From the NCBI RefSeq assembly GCF_025950085.1, contig NZ_JAPDDS010000021.1, forward strand, positions 1 through 64,000: 64,000 nt of DNA. Reading direction: 5' to 3'. Shown here in pieces: positions 32,895 to 40,826 of the stretch (positions are counted from its first letter, which is position 1; every line of letters starts with the position of its first letter). A program made the translations under genes and the position numbers. Under the pieces are notes generated by a model. The model saw only the letters and a list, made by a program, of their open reading frames with translations, did no database searches and was not told the DNA's origin. The DNA is from Luteolibacter flavescens. Its GTDB lineage: Bacteria > Verrucomicrobiota > Verrucomicrobiia > Verrucomicrobiales > Akkermansiaceae.

Positions 32895-33382
32895 GCACTA
32901 CGGCACAAGGATCGTTCGACATCGAGTATCTGACCAAGCACGGGCACCTCAGCGTCGAGGACGCGCGCAACCTGCACGTGAAATGCTCTCAGGAGAATGG
33001 GATGACAGATCTGGCTGAGATCGTGGCAAGCTGGAACCTGCGTGATCCGGAAGCTCCATGGGAGTCGGGCATCGTCGGGGTGTATGTTCACCAACTCACC
33101 AACCTGGTCTATGCCTTCATGGCGGACAAGGTCCACGAAGCTTCCAAAGACGGGCCGAAAGAGACGCCCCTCATGGTCCTTGTGGGCTTCAATCCCCGGC
33201 GAGCGGCGCGGGGTAAAGGAGCTGCGAGAATCGAAGCGACATGGCCGGATGGCGAGGTCGAGTTCCTTTGGATGGATAAGGATGACATCATCGGGAATCT
33301 CCTTGAGCACGGATCGCAGCAGGGGCTCGTGGATGCTCTCCATGCCTATGCGCAGATGATGGGCAACGCACCCGCCGCATGA
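32891..33382 (+). CDS. Hypothetical protein between the terminase genes
   Basis: A 163-residue soluble protein, translationally coupled on both sides (ATGA overlaps). It reads FDIEYLTKHGHLSVEDARNLHVKCSQENGMTDLAEIV and later VYVHQLTNLVYAFMADKVHEAS, with mixed alpha/beta character. No family recognised. Placement inside the packaging operon suggests a packaging or DNA-metabolism role. Confidence 0.6.
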   Translation: MSTTAQGSFDIEYLTKHGHLSVEDARNLHVKCSQENGMTDLAEIVASWNLRDPEAPWESGIVGVYVHQLTNLVYAFMADKVHEASKDGPKETPLMVLVGFNPRRAARGKGAARIEATWPDGEVEFLWMDKDDIIGNLLEHGSQQGLVDALHAYAQMMGNAPAA

Positions 33383-34752
33383 ACCTCACTCCCTGGCAGT
33401 GGGCGATTGCGCGGGGGCGGGAGCTTTACCCGTGGCAGATCGAGGCGCTGGAGGCCTTCGGGCGGGGGTATCCGACGGCGGTGGCGACGTGCAACGGGGC
33501 GGGGAAGACGACCGTTTTGGCCGGGAATGCGGTGGACTGGTTTTTCTGGAAGCACCCGCGGGGGAAGCTGGTGGCGACGTCATCGAGCTTCAACCAGCTG
33601 CAGAACCAGACGTGGCCGGCGCTGGAGAGCCGCCTGCCGGACTTCTACTCGATCCGCCGGGGATCGGCCCCGCTGAGGATCGAGACGCCGCAGGGAGGCG
33701 AGGGGACGGGCTTCTCGACGAAGGAAGCCGGGCGCGCGGAGGGATGGCACCCGACCATCTCGCCGGACGTGGACCCGGTGATGCTGCTGATCGACGAGGC
33801 GAAGACGGTACCGGATGCGATCTGGTCGGCCTTCGACCGCTGCACGCTGAAATACCAGCTCATCATCAGCTCGCCTGGGCCGCCGTCGGGGCGGTTCTTC
33901 GAGTGCTTTCACTCGCTGCGGAAATACTACTGGAGCCGTCAGGTGCCGAGCGTGGAGTGCCCGCACATCGCGGGCTGGAAGCGTGAGCGGGACCGGGAGA
34001 TCCACGGGGAGACGAGCGACATCTACCGCTCGATGCACCTCGCGGAATTCACCGAGGGCGGGGAGTTCCTGATCATCACGCCGCTGGCGCTGCGGGCGGC
34101 GCTGGACCTCCAGACGAGATCGCCGCACCGGGGCGAGACGGTGGCCTTCTGCGACTTCGCCCGCGGGCGGGACGAGAACGTGCTGGCGATCCGGCGGGGG
34201 AATGACGTCCGGATCATCGATGCGTGGCGCGAGAAGGACGGCGTGCAGGCGGTGCGGCGGTTCATCCGGTTGCTCAAGCAGGAAGATCCGCGGAACGACT
34301 TCACGTCCGTACCGTCGGGGAGCGTGTGGGGCGATGCGGACGGGCTGGGCGGGCCGATGATCGACATCTTCAAGGACGAGGGATTTCCCATCAATGAATT
34401 CCACGGCGGGCAGTCGGCGCTCGACCCGGTGAACTACGCCAACCTCATCACCGAGGTGTGGCTGCAGGGCGTGCGGAAGATCGAGCGCGGGAACCTGCAC
34501 CTGGGCGAGCTGGACCCGGACACGTTTCGCCAGCTCACGACGCGCTACCTGAACTATGCCAAGAACGGGAAGAAGAAGGTGGAGAGCAAGGAGGACATGG
34601 CCAAGCGTGGGGTGAAGAGCCCGGACCGGGCGGACGCGCTGCTCGGGGCGATCATGGTGGGAAGCCACATGAGCGGCGCGATGACGTCGGAGGACGTGGG
34701 GAGCGTGCTGGCGGAGCCGGGGGACTTCGGGACGAGGGTGGAGGTGTTTTAA
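33379..34752 (+). CDS. Terminase large subunit
   Basis: A 457-residue packaging motor. The ATPase domain has a canonical Walker A TAVATCNGAGKTTVLAG (residues ~33-49) and Walker B MLLIDEAKTV (residues ~135-144) with the catalytic Glu. The C-terminal RNase H-like nuclease has the acidic residues in VAFCDFARGRDENVLAI, VWGDADGLGG and KSPDRADALLGAI. It is a clear large terminase, together with the small subunit two genes upstream. It is coupled to the preceding gene by a 4-bp overlap and overlaps the convergent TIR gene by 4 bp. Confidence 0.94.
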   Translation: MNLTPWQWAIARGRELYPWQIEALEAFGRGYPTAVATCNGAGKTTVLAGNAVDWFFWKHPRGKLVATSSSFNQLQNQTWPALESRLPDFYSIRRGSAPLRIETPQGGEGTGFSTKEAGRAEGWHPTISPDVDPVMLLIDEAKTVPDAIWSAFDRCTLKYQLIISSPGPPSGRFFECFHSLRKYYWSRQVPSVECPHIAGWKRERDREIHGETSDIYRSMHLAEFTEGGEFLIITPLALRAALDLQTRSPHRGETVAFCDFARGRDENVLAIRRGNDVRIIDAWREKDGVQAVRRFIRLLKQEDPRNDFTSVPSGSVWGDADGLGGPMIDIFKDEGFPINEFHGGQSALDPVNYANLITEVWLQGVRKIERGNLHLGELDPDTFRQLTTRYLNYAKNGKKKVESKEDMAKRGVKSPDRADALLGAIMVGSHMSGAMTSEDVGSVLAEPGDFGTRVEVF

Positions 34753-35588
34753 TACATCATTTGGTAATGATTCAACGCATCATTAGAATCCTCTGTAAGC
34801 TCTAGCAACCCAGCTAATGCTGTGGCTTTATTCTTCGGCAGTCCTGCGGACATGAGCCGGGTCACAAGTTGTTTCGTGTCTTCCGTTGATACGCTGTGAG
34901 CATCTAATATGTCTTTGAGCAAAGAAAACATTGCCGCGGACGTCGTTGATGGGGCTTTTGCCTGTAGAGGGCGAATGTAAGTTGTTTTGGCGGTGGGAGA
35001 AGCTTCTTCGATTTCTCTTATCCGGCGATCCATGCCGCGCATGTGCTGGAGGATCTCATCAATTTTGTCGCTTTCCGAACGTGCGGGCATCGGAGCGCCG
35101 ACAGGGCAATCAATCAGAATCTTTGCGAACCTTTCCTCAAAGTCTGGCCAATACTTGCTGAACGCACTATTTAGCCTGCCTTCCTTTAGGCTGGAGTCAC
35201 ATAGAAGGGAATTCAGCGTTCGGACAAGATGCCACATGTCCGCCTTAGTGGGCTGGGTATGGTTGAACTCCGAGAGCGGAGGACGGATCTCGGACTTCTC
35301 TACATCGACCAGGAAGGTGATGACCCGCTGGCTACGCAGGCCGCGTGCGAGAGCGCCGGATTCAAAGAGAATCCAAGGCTTCTCCCGGTTCTCGGCTGTC
35401 ACGCAGACAATGCCCGCTTTCACCTCTTGTAGCTGGTCGCCGATCTCACTGAACCACAGCGCGCCGCGGTCGATATCCCGCTCAGAGATCCATGGTTGCA
35501 GGGTCTGGATCACGGATTGCAGCCAGTCATCGAGCAGATAGGCGACGGCTTTGCTGCGTTCGCCGGACCAGGAGAGGAAAACTTTCAC
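34749..35588 (-). CDS. TIR-domain protein (candidate antiphage effector)
   Basis: A 279-residue protein on the strand opposite to the late operon. Residues 2-130 are a bacterial TIR domain: KVFLSWSGERSKAVAYLLDDWL, WISERDIDRGALWFSEIGDQLQEVKAGIVCVT and KPWILFESGALARGL, with Glu at about residue 76 in the place of the catalytic Glu of NAD-cleaving TIRs. Residues ~170-200 are a coiled coil (KIDEILQHMRGMDRRIREIEEAS), and the C-terminal 80 residues are helical and may sense the trigger. Bacterial TIR proteins deplete NAD+ on infection. A candidate promoter lies just upstream, so it may be expressed in the lysogen. The region is A+T-richer than its neighbours, a sign of recent gain. Confidence 0.85.
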   Translation of the reverse strand: MKVFLSWSGERSKAVAYLLDDWLQSVIQTLQPWISERDIDRGALWFSEIGDQLQEVKAGIVCVTAENREKPWILFESGALARGLRSQRVITFLVDVEKSEIRPPLSEFNHTQPTKADMWHLVRTLNSLLCDSSLKEGRLNSAFSKYWPDFEERFAKILIDCPVGAPMPARSESDKIDEILQHMRGMDRRIREIEEASPTAKTTYIRPLQAKAPSTTSAAMFSLLKDILDAHSVSTEDTKQLVTRLMSAGLPKNKATALAGLLELTEDSNDALNHYQMMY

Positions 35589-35594
35589 GGTGGC

Positions 35595-35623
35595 GTGTTA
35601 GGGATTTCGCGGCTGGCCGTCAA
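35595..35623 (-). promoter_or_regulatory. Candidate promoter of the TIR gene
   Basis: On the minus strand TTGACG (35623-35618) is followed after 17 bp by TAACAC (35600-35595). The predicted start of transcription falls at or next to the GTG start codon at 35588, so the mRNA would be leaderless or nearly so. The -10 box is poor. Confidence 0.35.
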
Positions 35624-35633
35624 TCTACGGGAA

Positions 35634-35655
35634 CGCGGGCGGGGGCCAGTGGGTG
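35634..35655 (+). repeat. GGGGGCCAGTGGG repeat, copy S1
   Basis: GCGGGCGGGGGCCAGTGGGT, shared with 39121-39140 (S2) and in part with 44279-44298 (S3). It lies between the TIR gene start and the holin-like gene, where late transcription resumes. Confidence 0.5.
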
Positions 35656-35696
35656 AGTTGGGAGAGTTGAGGGGGAGAGGGCAGGGTGATGGGCGT

Positions 35697-36068
35697 ATGA
35701 AGGCACGCATCCTTTCGATCCTCGCGGCGATTGCCGCATTCCTCACGGTGCTGGGCGGGCTCGACCTGTCGGGCATGATCCATCTCTTCCCCAACGAGGT
35801 GGCGACCGGGCTGACCACGGCACTCCCTGCGCTGGCGGTGCTGACCCATCTGATCCGCGCCCTCGGCGATGCCTTCGATGACGGCCAGATCAACGGCAGC
35901 TTCAAGGCCATCGCGTTCTTCCTGGTGCTGTCGGTGATGTGCTTCGGGATGGTGGCCTGCCAGCACCTCGCGGGGACGACCATCAGCTTTGACGAGAATG
36001 GCAACGCGGTGGTGATCCCGCCGCCCACCAAGCCGATCGTGATCCCTGCCGTGGATGGCGGGAAGTGA
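35697..36068 (+). CDS. Two-TM holin-like protein
   Basis: A 123-residue membrane protein with hydrophobic stretches at residues 5-22 (ILSILAAIAAFLTVLGGL) and ~80-98 (AIAFFLVLSVMCFGMVA), plus a semi-hydrophobic segment between them (GLTTALPALAVLTHLIRAL). It ends in a polar tail. It comes before the endolysin candidate, the typical holin-endolysin order. The Cys before QHL in the second segment could be a lipid-attachment site. Holin function is inference from topology and position. Confidence 0.55.
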   Translation: MKARILSILAAIAAFLTVLGGLDLSGMIHLFPNEVATGLTTALPALAVLTHLIRALGDAFDDGQINGSFKAIAFFLVLSVMCFGMVACQHLAGTTISFDENGNAVVIPPPTKPIVIPAVDGGK

Positions 36069-36229
36069 TCCCCAGATTTTTGTGCGACAGCCCTAGCAAC
36101 CGAGACAGCGAACGAACAAGACGGACAAGCCGTGAGTGTCCGCGAAGTGCCGAGGTGTCACTCCCTTTGCGCCTTGACCCGGCAAAGTGGCCAACCGCGG
36201 CCCGGGACCCTTTCCAACGAACTCTTTCC

Positions 36230-36817
36230 ATGAGCAAGACCATCCCCGTATCCCGCCCTGCCGCCCGACAGGCAATCGTCGAGGCCCTCGCCGCCAAGGC
36301 AATCGTGGCGGCTGGTGGCGTGCATCTCCCACCTGTCTTCCTGGTAGGCGTGCGAGGCTACTACCGGGACACCATGGGTAAGCCCGGCATGAATGATCGT
36401 GGTATCTACGATGATGCGATCTTTGTTTGCGGACCAGAGACCTTTGCCGCTTTCAACGCGAACACCGATCCCTCGGCCTTCAAGGCCGCGGTGGCCAGTT
36501 TGCTTCCCGGTGTCCATTGGTATCGCCCGGGAAAACATGGTATCAGCAAGCCCGGCGGCGGCTACCCGGCCTTCCGTCCGGCCACGAAGGGTGAAGAGCT
36601 CCCCGTGAAGCGAGATGGCGAGTCCGCCGTGCCAAGCAAGCGCCCGGGCGTCGCCATCAACATTCACCGCGGCGGCACCTCCACCACCAGCTCGGCCGGT
36701 TGTCAGACGGTACCTCCTTCCCAGTGGGCGGCCTTCCACGCGCTCGTGACCGACCAGATCAAGCGCTACAGCCAGACCAAGTTTCCCTACATCCTCATCG
36801 AAGGGCCCATTTCCTAA
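36230..36817 (+). CDS. Putative endolysin (H-x-n-S-x-GC peptidase/transpeptidase-like)
   Basis: About 195 residues from the ATG at 36230; an open frame reaches back to 36065 but its extension is low-complexity and the internal Met starts a clean domain. The C-terminal part GVAINIHRGGTSTTSSAGCQTVPPSQWAAFHALV (residues ~137-170) has a His followed ten residues later by S-A-G-C, the arrangement of L,D-transpeptidase/YkuD-like active sites found in some phage lysis proteins. The N-terminal part with VFLVGVRGYYRD and MNDRGIYDDAIFV may bind the wall. It lies after the holin-like gene and before a single-TM coiled-coil protein. Confidence 0.55.
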   Translation: MSKTIPVSRPAARQAIVEALAAKAIVAAGGVHLPPVFLVGVRGYYRDTMGKPGMNDRGIYDDAIFVCGPETFAAFNANTDPSAFKAAVASLLPGVHWYRPGKHGISKPGGGYPAFRPATKGEELPVKRDGESAVPSKRPGVAINIHRGGTSTTSSAGCQTVPPSQWAAFHALVTDQIKRYSQTKFPYILIEGPIS

Positions 36818-36820
36818 GCC

Positions 36821-37123
36821 ATGCCCACGCGCGAGACATCCCGGACCTTCAACCTCAACACGGTGGTTGGGCTTTGCACGCTGATAGGCGGCTTTGTCGC
36901 TGCGGCGTTTTACTTCGCCCCGCTCCAGACGCTGCCCGATGACATGCGGGAGGTGAAGAAAGAGGTGGGGACGATGCAGAACGTGCAGGCGGTGCAGACC
37001 GACGCGCTGCAGCGGTTGGCCAAGGTGGCGGAGGACGGGGCGAACACGCGCCGCGAGGTGGATCGTGCGGCCACGGAGATCCGCGAGGTGAAGCGCCGGC
37101 TGGAACGGCTCGAACAACGATGA
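36821..37123 (+). CDS. Single-TM coiled-coil protein (spanin- or holin-like)
   Basis: A 100-residue protein with one membrane segment at residues 15-34 (VVGLCTLIGGFVAAAFYFAP) followed by a long coiled coil (DMREVKKEVGTMQNVQAVQTDALQRLAKVAED ... REVDRAATEIREVKRRLERLE). This is the topology of i-spanins and some phage accessory lysis proteins. It overlaps the next gene by 4 bp. Confidence 0.55.
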   Translation: MPTRETSRTFNLNTVVGLCTLIGGFVAAAFYFAPLQTLPDDMREVKKEVGTMQNVQAVQTDALQRLAKVAEDGANTRREVDRAATEIREVKRRLERLEQR

Positions 37124-37458
37124 TCCAACCCGGCATCTACCATCTGAAGATCCCCGCTGGGTCGCAGTTCCAGCAGACGCTGGAGCTGACCGATGCCGCG
37201 GGCACGGCCTTGCCGCTGACGGCCTACGGGCCCTTCCGCGCGCAGATCCGGGCGATGAAGCGGACCGATCCGCTGATTGCGGAGATCGCGGTGGACAACG
37301 CGGAGCTCGCCGCCGGGAAGATTACGCTGAGCCTTTCCAAGGCGCAGACCACGAATGCCAAGGGGCGCGCCCGGTGGGACCTGATTGACGACGCGGGACG
37401 GCCGTGGGTGACCGGCGACGTGGACCTCGGACCAACCATCACCGAACCGCCCCTATGA
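37120..37458 (+). CDS. Small beta-rich phage protein (BppU-like)
   Basis: A 112-residue, all-beta protein: IYHLKIPAGSQFQQTLELTDAAGTALPLTAY, FRAQIRA, ARWDLIDDAGRPWVTGDVDL. It resembles the small N-terminal domains that attach tail fibres or baseplate proteins in other phages. It is coupled to both neighbours and belongs to the tail-fibre cassette. Confidence 0.5.
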   Translation: MIQPGIYHLKIPAGSQFQQTLELTDAAGTALPLTAYGPFRAQIRAMKRTDPLIAEIAVDNAELAAGKITLSLSKAQTTNAKGRARWDLIDDAGRPWVTGDVDLGPTITEPPL

Positions 37459-37643
37459 GCGAGCCCGCCATCCAGGTCATCGTGAGGCCGCTGGTCACTG
37501 CCGTGAAGATCGCCGTGCAAGACACGGTGATCGGTGGCGGGGGCGGGCAGGCCTTCGCATATGACGCCGCGGAGGGCGAGCTGGTCACCGAGGTGGACGG
37601 CGTCACCTACCGCGTGGCGGCACGCATCCAAGAACCATCATGA
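37455..37643 (+). CDS. Small tail-associated hypothetical protein
   Basis: A 62-residue protein (IQVIVRPLVTAVKIAVQDTVIGGGGGQAFAYDAAEGELVTEVDGVTYRVAARIQEP), probably beta. It overlaps the genes on both sides by 4 bp, so it forms a translationally coupled cassette with the BppU-like protein and the tail fibre. Confidence 0.5.
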   Translation: MSEPAIQVIVRPLVTAVKIAVQDTVIGGGGGQAFAYDAAEGELVTEVDGVTYRVAARIQEPS

Positions 37644-38650
37644 ATAAGCTGATCCATCTATTCCTCGCCCTCGCTGCGGTGTTGCCAGTGATGGCCGCAC
37701 CGCCGGCGACCGATGACATCTATCTGCTCCGCTGGGACGGGGACTCATGGGAGCGAGCGCTGGTGAGTCCACCGGCGAACTCGCTGCTCGGCTGGAATGG
37801 CAGCAAGCAGCCGGTGGCGCTGGCGGTGAGCGGGTTCGAGGCGGCGGGATCGGCGGCGGCGGCGCAGGCGTATGCGGTGCAGCGGGGTAATCATACGGGC
37901 ACGCAGGCGATCGGGACGATCACGGGGACGGGGCCGTTTGCGACGGGGACGAATGCGGCGAACCTGACGGGGACACTGGCGGCGGCGCGGATCGCGGACG
38001 GGAGCCTCACCATCGCGAAGGTCGCGAGCTTGCAGACGACGCTGGACGGGAAGGCGAATCTGGCGGGCGGGAACACGTGGAGCGGGGTGCAGACGGTCGA
38101 TGCGATCACGGTCAACGGGCTGTCGAGCTATCCGGACACGGCGACGGTGAGCCTTACGGCGGCGTCGCGGGATACTTGGCTGACAGCGCTGGGGGGGGCT
38201 GCTCCGACGGGGACGGGGGGGCTCGTGCGGAGCGGGGGTAACATCGGGGCGGCGACAGGATCTAGCCTAACGCTATCATCCGGGCTAACCATTGGGTCCG
38301 CAGAGACGTTGTCATGGTCAGGGAGAGTTAATGTTGTGGCATTGGGCAACACGGTGCTCCGTGTTACCAACTCCGGGAACGCTAGGGGGTACACTCTGGA
38401 TGGTGACATTGACGGGCTCCTGAAGCTCAGGAATCGCGCCAACACTGCCGATGCATCTCTATCGGCCCTCAACCTCACCGCCTCCGGCACGGTCACGGCG
38501 GGCAACCTTACCCTCTCGCCCTCGGCCGCGGTGACGCCGGCGAACAACGGCAACCTGGTGATGGAGGCGACTAGCAACACGCAGCTCACGTTCCGCTACA
38601 AGGGGAGCGACGGGGTGGTGCGCAGTGCGACCCTCACCCTTGCGCCTTGA
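37640..38650 (+). CDS. Tail-fibre-like protein with signal peptide
   Basis: A 336-residue protein. Residues 1-20 (MNKLIHLFLALAAVLPVMAA) form a typical Sec signal peptide with an AxA-type cleavage site, unusual for a virion protein. The rest is Gly/Thr/Ala/Ser-rich and follows fibre patterns: NHTGTQAIGTITGTGPFATGTNAANLTGTLAAARIADGSLTIAKVASLQTTLDGKA (triple beta-spiral-like), NLTASGTVTAGNLTLSPSA and a C-terminal ATSNTQLTFRYKGSDGVVRSATLTL shared by phage fibres. A second signal-peptide fibre is encoded at 49817-52153. Confidence 0.7.
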   Translation: MNKLIHLFLALAAVLPVMAAPPATDDIYLLRWDGDSWERALVSPPANSLLGWNGSKQPVALAVSGFEAAGSAAAAQAYAVQRGNHTGTQAIGTITGTGPFATGTNAANLTGTLAAARIADGSLTIAKVASLQTTLDGKANLAGGNTWSGVQTVDAITVNGLSSYPDTATVSLTAASRDTWLTALGGAAPTGTGGLVRSGGNIGAATGSSLTLSSGLTIGSAETLSWSGRVNVVALGNTVLRVTNSGNARGYTLDGDIDGLLKLRNRANTADASLSALNLTASGTVTAGNLTLSPSAAVTPANNGNLVMEATSNTQLTFRYKGSDGVVRSATLTLAP

Positions 38651-38712
38651 TCCCTTGTCCGGCCGGGCAACCGATCCATCAAACCAACCATCCAACCTAG
38701 CCTCGATTTACC

Positions 38713-39045
38713 ATGGTCATCGTAGCAGAAAATCCATTCACGATCCCGGCGGCGGCGGAGCGGGTATTCCCGCACTGGTGGGTGCGGCGTTTCAACGTGA
38801 CGAGCAACAGCCCGGAGGACGGGGAGTTTTACGCGGAGCTGGTGCCCTACAACCAGGCGACCGGGAACATCTGCCATGCGGAGGTGCGGGTGATCCGGCT
38901 GCCGCTGTGGGAGCTGGTGGCGGCGGTGCCGGAGGCGCTGGGCGCGATGCACGGGGTGTTTGGCGCGATGGGGGCGATCGTGGCGTTTGATGATGCGCGG
39001 AAGGCTCCGGTGGTGGGGGAGGAAGCGGGCGGTGAGCAGCCGTAA
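38713..39045 (+). CDS. Small hypothetical protein upstream of the portal
   Basis: A 110-residue protein: VFPHWWVRRFNVTSNSPEDGEFYAELVPYNQATGNICHAEVRVIRLPLWELVAAVPEALGAMHGVFGAMGAIVAFD. Beta-rich first half, one Ala-rich helix, acidic tail. No family recognised. It precedes the head module by 130 bp of repeats. Confidence 0.55.
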   Translation: MVIVAENPFTIPAAAERVFPHWWVRRFNVTSNSPEDGEFYAELVPYNQATGNICHAEVRVIRLPLWELVAAVPEALGAMHGVFGAMGAIVAFDDARKAPVVGEEAGGEQP

Positions 39046-39066
39046 GCATTACGCGTATTGCTTACG
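39041..39066. other. Inverted repeat at the end of the pre-portal gene
   Basis: Perfect 8-bp arms CGTAAGCA and TGCTTACG around a 10-bp spacer, containing the stop codon. No T-tract follows, so it may be a protein-binding site rather than a terminator. Confidence 0.4.
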
Positions 39067-39089
39067 CGGGACGTAAGTAGGGAGATCCG

Positions 39090-39118
39090 TCCAAGCGGGG
39101 CAGTGCCCCGCGTTCCCA
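39090..39118. repeat. 39-nt palindromic repeat, intergenic copy R2
   Basis: A 29-bp part of the repeat with one or two changes (TTCCCA for CTCCCA). It is the only copy in this window outside a gene, and is followed at once by repeat S2. Confidence 0.75.
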
Positions 39119-39120
39119 CG

Positions 39121-39140
39121 GGGGCGGGGGCCAGTGGGTG
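39121..39140 (+). repeat. GGGGGCCAGTGGG repeat, copy S2
   Basis: GGGGCGGGGGCCAGTGGGTG, adjacent to palindromic repeat R2 and about 40 bp upstream of the portal gene. Confidence 0.5.
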
Positions 39141-39178
39141 GACTGCACCGGGGGCCATTGGCAGAGGCAAAGTCTGGC

Positions 39179-40798
39179 ATGGGACATGGCTTTGCACCTG
39201 TGGGACGATCGTTGCCGGCGCGGCGGGATGAGCTGGTGACCGCGAGGGCGGCGTCGCCGTCCGCGGTGATCGGCGGGGATGTGGACACGGGGAGCATCGT
39301 GGTGCCGCAGGCGCGGGAGCGGATGCTGGAGATCTTCGACCGGGTGCAGCGGCCCACCGAGGTGGCGAACACGCTGGAGGGTGCGCTGTTTTCCTCGCTG
39401 TGGCAGCAGCAGATGCTCTTCCAGGCGATGATCGACACGTGGCCGAGGCTGCAGAAGGCACTGCGGGAGGTGAAGCTGGCGGCGCGCAAGGCCCCGTGGC
39501 AGGTGTGCGGGTTCGCGGACCGCGGGGAGAAACCGGACGCGAAGGCGGAGAAGCTGGCCAAGGAGGTCGAGCGCATCGTGTGGGGCATGAAGCCGGATCC
39601 TGTGCGCGGGCTGAAGGGCTTCGAGGGGACGGTGGAGGAGCTGGCGATGGGGTATTTCCTCGGTCACCACGTGCTCGAGCCGCACTGGAAGCGCCGGGCC
39701 GATGGCCGGGTGGTGCCGGTGTCCACGCTGCCGGTGCCGCCGCGCTACTACGGATATCCCTCCATGGAGGACGGTCCTGACCGGCTGATGCTGGATCGTG
39801 CCGGCTCGATGGTGACGACGTCGTATGAGGACTTCCCGCCGCATCGCTTTCTGATCGCGGTGAACGGTGGCCACAGCGGTCACCCGGCGCACTCGGCACC
39901 GCTGCGCGTGCTAGCGGGCTACTGGCTGGCGGCGATCTACGGGCTCAAGTGGTTCATGCAGTTCGCGCAGCTCTTCGGCATTCCTTTCCGCTGGGCGACG
40001 TACGCCGACGGCGATGCGAAGGCGAAGGCGGAGCTGGGCTCAATGATGGCGAACATGGGCTCGCAGGGGTGGGCGGCCTTCAAGCAGGGCGTGAAGCTGG
40101 AGTTCATGGACACCAACAAAGGCTCGGGTTCGCTGGCTCAGGCCGAGCTGCTGAAGCTGGCGGACGAGCAGTGCGACATCTTCATCCTCGGGCAGACGCT
40201 CACCAGCTCGCAGGGCGAGCGCGGGAGCCAGTCGCTCGGCGAGGTGCACATGGGCGTGCGGCAGGAGCTGCTGGCCGGCGTGTGTGACTTCGTGGGGGAG
40301 ATCCTGACGCACCAGTTCATCCCGGCGATCGTCGCGGCGAACTACGGCGACAGCGTGGACGAGATGCCGTCGATGTGGGCGAAGTGGGAGGAGGCGAAGG
40401 ACGAGCAGGCGCTGGCGAACCGGGACAAGGCGCTGGGCCTGCTCGATGGCAGCATGCCGGTGGACAAGGCATGGCTCTACGAGCGCCACGGGGTGCCGAT
40501 GCCGGAGGAGGGAGCGGAGCTATTCAAGGAGAAGCCGGAACCGGTGGAGGTGCCGGGAATTGGTCCGGATGGGAAGCCATTGCCGGGGCAGGCGGGACCT
40601 TCCAAGCGGGGCAGTGCCCCGCGCTCCCAGGAGGAGGATGAGGACAAGGATAAGGTCGAGGCCACTGATGCGGAGGACGCCGCGGAGATGGTGGCGCGGA
40701 TGGAGAAGCTGAAGAAGGACGGGCTGCTCGATGTCGATGCCGTGGCCGAGGCGATGGCGGCGGTGTGGATTGAAGGGAATGTGCCGGGTGATCGGTGA
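39179..40798 (+). CDS. Portal protein (Mu gp29/DUF935-like)
   Basis: About 539 residues from the ATG at 39179; a GTG at 39134 also opens the frame but lies in the S2 repeat. It matches the Mu-like portal family: VQRPTEVANTLEGALFSSLWQQQMLFQAMIDTWPRLQKALREVK, then VEELAMGYFLGHHVLEPHWKRR, HRFLIAVNGGHSGHPAHSAPLRVLAGYWLAAIYGLKWFMQFAQLFGIPFRW and ILGQTLTSSQGERGSQSLGEVHMGVR. It forms the dodecameric DNA gate of the head. Its C-terminal region contains GPSKRGSAPRSQE encoded by palindromic repeat R3, followed by an acidic stretch. The stop lies in heptameric repeat T3. Confidence 0.9.
   Translation: MGHGFAPVGRSLPARRDELVTARAASPSAVIGGDVDTGSIVVPQARERMLEIFDRVQRPTEVANTLEGALFSSLWQQQMLFQAMIDTWPRLQKALREVKLAARKAPWQVCGFADRGEKPDAKAEKLAKEVERIVWGMKPDPVRGLKGFEGTVEELAMGYFLGHHVLEPHWKRRADGRVVPVSTLPVPPRYYGYPSMEDGPDRLMLDRAGSMVTTSYEDFPPHRFLIAVNGGHSGHPAHSAPLRVLAGYWLAAIYGLKWFMQFAQLFGIPFRWATYADGDAKAKAELGSMMANMGSQGWAAFKQGVKLEFMDTNKGSGSLAQAELLKLADEQCDIFILGQTLTSSQGERGSQSLGEVHMGVRQELLAGVCDFVGEILTHQFIPAIVAANYGDSVDEMPSMWAKWEEAKDEQALANRDKALGLLDGSMPVDKAWLYERHGVPMPEEGAELFKEKPEPVEVPGIGPDGKPLPGQAGPSKRGSAPRSQEEDEDKDKVEATDAEDAAEMVARMEKLKKDGLLDVDAVAEAMAAVWIEGNVPGDR
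40595..40633. repeat. 39-nt palindromic repeat, copy R3 (in frame)
   Basis: Identical to R1 over 39 bp and in the same frame (GPSKRGSAPRSQE). It lies between the folded portal domain and its acidic tail. Confidence 0.85.
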
Positions 40799-40812
40799 TC
40801 CGTGATCGGTGG
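40781..40812. repeat. Heptameric GATC repeat, inverted copy T3
   Basis: The reverse complement of T2 with one change over about 31 bp. It carries the stop of the portal gene (GATCGGTGA). Confidence 0.7.
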
Positions 40813-40826
40813 AAGAATTTTGACCC

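Noticed and set aside
34749-35588. CRISPR or toxin-antitoxin system around the cargo genes
   Set aside because: No repeat-spacer array and no paired small gene next to the TIR or DUF6161-like gene was seen.
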